Of a stretch of 64,000 bases of DNA, positions 59,691-64,000 are shown piece after piece. Source of the stretch: Corynebacterium bovis DSM 20582 = CIP 54.80 (GTDB lineage: Bacteria > Actinomycetota > Actinomycetes > Mycobacteriales > Mycobacteriaceae); NCBI RefSeq assembly GCF_030408615.1, contig NZ_CP047187.1:124001-188000 (forward strand), written 5' to 3'. Positions within the stretch are counted from its first letter, which is position 1. Each line of letters begins with the position of its first letter. A program made the translations under genes and the position numbers. Below the pieces are notes generated by a model. It was not told the origin of the DNA. It saw only the letters and a list, made by a program, of their open reading frames with translations, and did no database searches.

Positions 59691-60227
59691 TCAGCCGGCG
59701 GTGGCGTGCGGGTGCGTCCGGGCCGGGTCGGCGGGCGTGACCGGGTGCGTCCGGGCCGGGTCGGCGGGCGTGACCGGGTGCGTCCGGGCCGGGTCGGCCG
59801 GCGGGGTGGGGGAGTCCTGGCGCGCCCAGAAGGCGTCGAGACCCTCCCTCACCCGGGCGACGTCCCGGGCGGTCCCGAGCAGCTCGAACCGGTAGAGCTC
59901 CGGCACCCCGCACTTCGCCGCGATGATCGGCCCCGCGCAGCAGAACGCCGTGCCGAAATTGGTGTTTCCGCTGGTGATGACGCCGCGGATCCAGCGGCGG
60001 TTCGCCGGGTCGTTGAGGAAGCGGATGACCTGCTTCGGGACCGACCGGCCGATGTCCCCGCCGCCGTACGTGGGCGTGACGAGGACGTACGGGCCGTGGA
60101 CCTCCAGCGGCGGGTCGGAGCGGCGCAGCGGGATGCGGAGCGCGGGGACGCCGAGTTTCTCGATGAACCGGCGGGTGTTCTCCGAGGCGGAGGAGAAGTA
60201 CACGAGCCGGGGCTCCGTGTGTGGCAC
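59691..60227 (-). CDS. nrdI: NrdI flavodoxin-like ribonucleotide reductase activator
   Basis: 178 residues from GTG 60227, with AGGAG 8 nt upstream; ATG further up would add 31 unsupported residues. FMN-binding loops [24 protein letters not shown] and SGNTNFG are conserved. The family is usually 130-150 residues; here the end is extended by three in-frame copies of an 11-residue unit ([11 protein letters not shown]). NrdI supplies superoxide to activate the Mn-type NrdF, or to make the DOPA radical of the metal-free type. It is followed by nrdF after 111 bp. Confidence 0.93.
   Translation of the reverse strand: MPHTEPRLVYFSSASENTRRFIEKLGVPALRIPLRRSDPPLEVHGPYVLVTPTYGGGDIGRSVPKQVIRFLNDPANRRWIRGVITSGNTNFGTAFCCAGPIIAAKCGVPELYRFELLGTARDVARVREGLDAFWARQDSPTPPADPARTHPVTPADPARTHPVTPADPARTHPHATAG
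59709..59810 (-). repeat. 33-bp tandem repeat inside nrdI
   Basis: About three copies of a 33-bp unit (start GGGTGCGTCCGGGCCGGGTC) encode the 11-residue repeats at the NrdI C-terminus. The repeats are in frame and differ little from each other. Confidence 0.85.
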
Positions 60228-60292
60228 GGATGGTCTCCTTCCGGTGGTACAGGCGGTGCGGGCCGGCGGTGCGGGCGGCACGACGTCCGCAA

Positions 60293-60333
60293 AGTTCAAT
60301 ACAATGAACTCTGGCATCACCGTACATTGAACA
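60293..60333. promoter_or_regulatory. Repeated GTTCAAT/ATTGAAC half-sites between nrdI and the flavin-barrel gene
   Basis: AGTTCA-N6-TGAACT (60293-60310) is a perfect inverted repeat. A third half-site, ATTGAAC, starts near 60326. The region is the most AT-rich nearby and lies between two divergent genes. It does not match the NrdR box consensus. Confidence 0.6.
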
Positions 60334-60388
60334 ATCGTGTAGGGTCGGCGGGTGTAGCGAGACTCACAACCACATGGAGGTGCCTGAC

Positions 60389-60820
60389 ATGGCGAGACTG
60401 ACCGAGCAGATGAAGGACATGATCGACGCCCAACTGCCGTTCCTGGCGACGGTGACCGACGCGGAGTCCCTCACCCCCGACATCGGGCCGAAGCGCACGC
60501 TGCGCGTGTGGGACGACGAGACGCTGATCTACAACGAGAACACCGCCCGGCAGCACCTCGCGAACCTGCTCGAGGGCTCGCGCGCGGCCGTCGCGGTCGT
60601 GGACTGGGACGCGCTCGACGGCTACCGGTTCATCGGGCGCGCCAAGGTGCTCGACGAGGGCCCGGCGTGGGACGACTGCGTCCGCTACGCCGAGGACCGT
60701 GGATGGAACCCGCCGCGGAAGGCCGTGCTCATCCACATCGAGCAGATCTACACGCTCATGCTGGGGAAGAACGCGGGGACGCTGCTCGCGAGCGACGACC
60801 CCACCGACGACGTGAGGTAG
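60389..60820 (+). CDS. Pyridoxamine 5'-phosphate oxidase-family flavin protein
   Basis: 143 residues from ATG 60389, with GGAGG 8 nt upstream. Split-barrel fold: [58 protein letters not shown]. Family members bind FMN or F420; the substrate is unknown. It is divergent from nrdI and shares its control region. Any role with the reductase is speculative. Confidence 0.85.
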   Translation: MARLTEQMKDMIDAQLPFLATVTDAESLTPDIGPKRTLRVWDDETLIYNENTARQHLANLLEGSRAAVAVVDWDALDGYRFIGRAKVLDEGPAWDDCVRYAEDRGWNPPRKAVLIHIEQIYTLMLGKNAGTLLASDDPTDDVR

Positions 60821-60871
60821 GACGACGGCGGGAGCGGGGGCCGGCGGATGAGCGTGGGGGAGCGCTCGTCC

Positions 60872-60954
60872 GGCGTGGACGACGGGGCGGGGTGGCCGGG
60901 TGGCGCGGCGCGGACGACGGGCGTGGACGACGGGGCGGGGTGGCCGGGTGGCGC
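60872..60954. repeat. 35-bp direct repeat
   Basis: The same 35 bases occur at 60872-60906 and 60920-60954 (48 bp apart), between the flavin-barrel gene and the HdeD-like gene. They have no coding role. Confidence 0.85.
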
Positions 60955-60987
60955 ACGGCCGGTGGCCGGTGACGGAAAACGGGACGC

Positions 60988-61097
60988 TCTAATACATCCA
61001 TGCCAGAGAGGGGAAAACCGGCATAGAGTGGAGGAGTACACCCTATTTACTTTTTTGCAGCCCCCTGGGCTGCGTCCTCGGAATGAAAGGAAAGACA
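60988..61097 (+). promoter_or_regulatory. Promoter and leader of the HdeD-like gene with hairpin
   Basis: TAATAC at about 60990-60995 and TATTTA at 61044-61049 are both possible -10 elements. A perfect 7-bp hairpin GCAGCCC-CCT-GGGCTGC lies at 61057-61073, after a run of six T. A leader with an RNA hairpin before the ribosome binding site is likely. Confidence 0.5.
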
Positions 61098-61853
61098 ATG
61101 AGCGATCGCACTGATCCCTCCCGCCCGGACGTCGACCCCGCCGGCGCGTCCGCGGCCCGTCCGGTCGGACACACCGACGACGAAACCGCTGGCACCGCCG
61201 CCGCCACCGACGCATCCGGTGCCGGATACACCGCGGACACCGCCGCCGGAGGAGCCGGAATCGCCACTGTCGGTGACGTCACCCGCCTCGGTTTCCGCGT
61301 TCTCCTCATCCGCGGAATTTTCGCCCTCATTCTCGGCGTGCTGTTGTTCATCGCCCCGGCCGTGAGCGCCGCGGTCGTCGGCACGTTCATCGCCCTCGCC
61401 ATCGGCGTGTGGCTCGTCATCGACGGCATCGGCACGATCAGCCTGGCGTTCACCCGGCGCCGCGGCGGTGCGCAGGGGTGGGGCTGGACGCTCGCCGGCG
61501 GCATCATCGCGCTCCTCGCCGCCGTCGCGATCATCGTCTTCCCGCTCACGTTCGCCGTGGTCGGGAGCCTGCTGGTGCTGTGGTTGCTGGCCGTCGGCCT
61601 GGTCATCCAGGGCGTCATCGAGTTCATCGACACCCGCCTCGGCGGGTGGGGCATCCTGCTCGGCGTCGTCAACATCATCTTCGGCGTGCTCATCGGCATC
61701 CTGCTGCTGACGCACCCGGCGTCCTCGCTGGCCGCGCTCGTGTGGCTCGCCGGGATCTACGGGATCGTCTTCGGCATCGCCGCGATCGTGTCCGCGTTCC
61801 GCGTCCGCTCGGCGGGTCAGGACGTGGCCGCGTCCGGTGCCGCCCGGAACTGA
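61098..61853 (+). CDS. HdeD/DUF308 family membrane protein
   Basis: 251 residues from the ATG at 61098, with AAAGGAAAG upstream. A 65-residue acidic, Ala/Thr-rich N-terminal part is followed by six helices in pairs (RGIFALILGVLLFIAP, AIGVWLVIDGIG, GGIIALLAAVAIIVFP, LLAVGLVIQGVIEFI, GVVNIIFGVLIGILLL, GIYGIVFGIAAIVSAF), the HdeD pattern. HdeD of E. coli helps in acid resistance; the role here is unknown. Confidence 0.87.
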   Translation: MSDRTDPSRPDVDPAGASAARPVGHTDDETAGTAAATDASGAGYTADTAAGGAGIATVGDVTRLGFRVLLIRGIFALILGVLLFIAPAVSAAVVGTFIALAIGVWLVIDGIGTISLAFTRRRGGAQGWGWTLAGGIIALLAAVAIIVFPLTFAVVGSLLVLWLLAVGLVIQGVIEFIDTRLGGWGILLGVVNIIFGVLIGILLLTHPASSLAALVWLAGIYGIVFGIAAIVSAFRVRSAGQDVAASGAARN

Positions 61854-62072
61854 CACCGGGGGACACGACGACGACCGGCCCCACCGCTGCGGGATCTCCG
61901 CAGGACGTCCTCCACGCACCTGAGGTGCGGGGACGGGACGTCACGGTGGGGCCGGTCGTCGTGAAGGAAGGGGGGCCCGGGACCGCGCCCGGGACAGGGG
62001 CCGGCTCAGGGGGCCGTCGCGGGGAGGCCCGGCTCAGGGCTCACCGCCACCCGGCCGCCCCGGCCACCCCGG

Positions 62073-63782
62073 TCAGAACCCCAGCGAGCCGACGATGGAG
62101 CTGCCCGGCAGGGAGCCGGTGAGGGAGCTGCCCGTCGACCCGGGGAGCGACCCGAGCGACCCCGGCCGCGGGTCGGTGACCGACCCCGGCAGCGAGGACT
62201 CCGGCGTCGACGGGGCCTCCGGGGTCTTCCGCCCGAGGCCCAGCTGGCTGTCGATCGTGAAGAACAGGTCCGTCTGGTCGGTGAGGCCCACGACGTTCGC
62301 GGCCCCCGGCCCGTACGCGGCGACGCGCAGCTGCGTGCCCGTGTGCTCCTGGGAGCCGTTCGGGTCCCCGTTGGTGCCGTAGCTGATCGTGAGCTCGGAG
62401 CCCTCGCGGGTCCGCAGCTTCGACGTCAGGCCCGGGTACAGGCCCGGCTCCAGCTCGTCGACGGTCGGCACGATCTGGCTCGTGTGCGCGTGGTCGGCGG
62501 TCGTGATGACGAGCGTCTCACCGTCCTGCTGCGCGAACTCCAGCGCCTTCTGCACGGCCTCGTCGAGGTCGACGGTCTCGCCGATCTGCCCGCACGGGTT
62601 CGCGGCGTGGTCCTGCTTGTCGATGGACGCGCCCTCGACCTGGAGGAAGAACCCGTCCTTGCGGGTCTTCAGCAGGTCGATGGCCTTCTGCGTCATCGCC
62701 GCGAGGGTCGGCACGGAGGCGTCGCGCTTCGGGTTGTCCTCGCAGCTCGCGGCGGGCTGCGCGTAGCCGCCCTGGGAGGCCTTCGGCCCGGTCCAGCGGA
62801 CGGGCATGTTGCCGGAGGAGAACAGGCCCAGCACCGGGCGCTCCTGGTCGGCGGCGGTCACCGCGTCGAGCTCGGAGGCGTTCGTCGGCAACTGGTAGCC
62901 GCGCTCCCGGGCCTGGTCGAGCAGGGTCTTCCCCGCGTAGTCACCGGCCTTGGCCTTCTCGCCGAAGGTCTTCGCGCCGCCGCCGAGGGTGACGTCGGGC
63001 CGGGTGGTGAGCATCTGCTCGGCGATGGAGCCCCGCCCGCCGTTCTCGAGGGCGTTGTCCGCGCAGGACTTCGAGGTCGCCTCGGGGCCGTAGCAGCGGC
63101 GGTTGGTGACGTGGGAGACCTCGACGGCGGGGGTCGCGTCCTCGATCTCGGCGGTGGTGACGTTGCCGGTGGCCTTGCCCGCGGCCTTCGCCCGCTCGAG
63201 GAGGGTCTCCTGGTCCCTGCCGTTGATGTCGACGCCGATCGCGCCGTTGTAGGTCTTCGTGCCGGTGGACCAGGCGGTGCCGGAGGCGGCGGAGTCCGTC
63301 ACGTAGTCGGGCGACCCGTCCTTGTTGAGGGAGTAGTGCGTGTACTGGCCGGTCGCGGGGAGGGCGTCGAGGCCGCGGAAGAACCCGCCGGCCCCCTCGG
63401 CGTAGTCGCGGGCGGCGGTGATCTCGGAGTCGCCCATGCCGTCGCCGATGAGGAGGATGACGTTCTTCGCGCCGGTGCGGCTGACCGCGTCGCGGATGGC
63501 GTCGGTCTGGTCGCCCTGGATGCGGCGGGCCCCGCCGTGCTCGGAGAGGGTGCCGGCGGCCTGCCGGGAGGCGACGCCCTGGCCGGCGACGGTGGAGACG
63601 TCGTCCTGCGCCGGGGTGCCGGTGCCCTGGGTGAGGGTGGCACCGGTGACGAGGCCGGCCACCGCGGCGGCGGCGACGGCGGGGACGGTGAGGCGGCGGG
63701 TGAGGGAGCGGCCGCGGCGGGTGGCGGCCGGGGTGGCCCCGGTCTCGGGGACGGGCTGGGTGTGGGGGGTGGGGTTCGTCAT
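62073..63782 (-). CDS. phoA: Alkaline phosphatase, PhoA family, exported
   Basis: 569 residues, GAGGA 5 nt before the ATG. Signal region: [26 protein letters not shown]. Catalytic and metal motifs: [28 protein letters not shown] (nucleophile Ser), [23 protein letters not shown] and [11 protein letters not shown]. The C-terminal 50 residues are LPGS/SLTGS repeats, outside the catalytic domain. It hydrolyses phosphate monoesters outside the cell. A PHO-type direct repeat lies about 130-150 bp upstream, so it is probably induced by phosphate starvation. A second phosphatase, phoD, is at 22.7 kb. Confidence 0.95.
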   Translation of the reverse strand: MTNPTPHTQPVPETGATPAATRRGRSLTRRLTVPAVAAAAVAGLVTGATLTQGTGTPAQDDVSTVAGQGVASRQAAGTLSEHGGARRIQGDQTDAIRDAVSRTGAKNVILLIGDGMGDSEITAARDYAEGAGGFFRGLDALPATGQYTHYSLNKDGSPDYVTDSAASGTAWSTGTKTYNGAIGVDINGRDQETLLERAKAAGKATGNVTTAEIEDATPAVEVSHVTNRRCYGPEATSKSCADNALENGGRGSIAEQMLTTRPDVTLGGGAKTFGEKAKAGDYAGKTLLDQARERGYQLPTNASELDAVTAADQERPVLGLFSSGNMPVRWTGPKASQGGYAQPAASCEDNPKRDASVPTLAAMTQKAIDLLKTRKDGFFLQVEGASIDKQDHAANPCGQIGETVDLDEAVQKALEFAQQDGETLVITTADHAHTSQIVPTVDELEPGLYPGLTSKLRTREGSELTISYGTNGDPNGSQEHTGTQLRVAAYGPGAANVVGLTDQTDLFFTIDSQLGLGRKTPEAPSTPESSLPGSVTDPRPGSLGSLPGSTGSSLTGSLPGSSIVGSLGF

Positions 63783-64000
63783 GGCTCCTCGTTGACTCCT
63801 TCGTGAGGGTGGTCAGCCGTCCGCGCGGGGCGCGCCGCGCTCCACCGGGCGTGCTTCGGAGCCGAAGCTACGGGGCGGTCGTGAACGGACCGTGGCCGGT
63901 GGTCCGCCGGTCGGTGAACGCCTCGTGAACCGGTGGTGCGGTCGCCGGGACCGGGTCCGGGGGGCGTCGGGACCGGGTGTGGGGGTGTCGACGGGGACCC
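63783..64000. other. Upstream region of phoA to the window end
   Basis: 218 bp, no gene seen. It contains the PHO-type repeats at 63881-63930; the last 50 bp are G-rich and cut by the window end. Confidence 0.5.
63914..63930 (-). promoter_or_regulatory. PHO-box-like 11-bp direct repeats upstream of phoA
   Basis: GTGAAC at 63914 and 63925 (11 bp apart), with a third copy at 63881 (33 bp, three periods). Read on the minus strand they are GTTCAC direct repeats, the layout of actinobacterial PhoP/PhoR boxes. Confidence 0.65.

Overview
Organism. The window is very GC-rich (roughly 70 percent or more by eye), dense in genes on both strands, and uses the actinobacterial TANNNT -10 element. Many starts look leaderless. 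The content fits a high-GC Corynebacterium or a close relative: a mycobacterial-type Dps, a DtxR-like iron box, a CRP/GlxR-like site, an 11-bp direct-repeat phosphate box, and nrdI/nrdF. The genus is an inference. No tRNA, rRNA, CRISPR array, insertion sequence or phage gene was recognised.

Layout. 1-4.7 kb: the 3' end of a nonribosomal peptide synthetase (adenylation, carrier and epimerization domains), then a YWTD-type beta-propeller gene. 5-15.5 kb: a catabolic island. A leftward operon (class III CoA-transferase, two acyl-CoA dehydrogenases, a 3-hydroxyacyl-CoA dehydrogenase) is divergent from a LysR regulator. It is followed by a rightward second 3-hydroxyacyl-CoA dehydrogenase with an M20 amidohydrolase, then a metal-dependent amidohydrolase with a YcaC-like hydrolase behind a strong palindromic operator. 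15.7-22.4 kb: a DoxX-like protein, an MFS transporter, pirin, an isochorismatase-like enzyme without its cysteine, and an ABC transporter pair. 22.7-30.2 kb: a run of exported enzymes (PhoD phosphatase, trypsin-like protease, phospholipase A2, lipase) with two small membrane proteins. 31-37 kb: cycA, a DtxR-boxed siderophore-binding lipoprotein, an aldo-keto reductase, a small secreted protein and a GH26 glycosidase. 37-45.5 kb: an autoregulated GntR gene with an MFS transporter, a hotdog protein, dps, a GT87 glycosyltransferase, membrane proteins and an HNH lipoprotein. 45.6-53.6 kb: a CPBP protease, a thioredoxin-reductase-like enzyme, an ABC-2 exporter and a lactococcin-972-type immunity/export pair. 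53.6-64 kb: hydrolases, a dicarboxylate-type symporter, nrdI-nrdF, a flavin split-barrel protein, an HdeD-like protein and a PhoA alkaline phosphatase.

Most notable. (1) The NrdF has lost all three glutamate metal ligands, replaced by Gln113, Ser173 and Lys207, while keeping Asp82, His116, His210 and Tyr120. This is the QSK signature of the metal-free, DOPA-radical class Ie ribonucleotide reductase, and the gene lies directly after nrdI, whose product is needed for that activation. (2) A dispersed intergenic element occurs three times (about 19.7, 22.6 and 41.2 kb). It has an inverted-repeat head followed by 41-bp units. (3) About a dozen starts follow a TANNNT + 6-8 nt + ATG rule, and the same rule exposes a Trp-rich nine-codon upstream ORF in front of the HNH lipoprotein gene. 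(4) Several operators are visible: DtxR, PHO, GlxR-like, GntR autoregulatory, and a 30-bp palindrome over a promoter.
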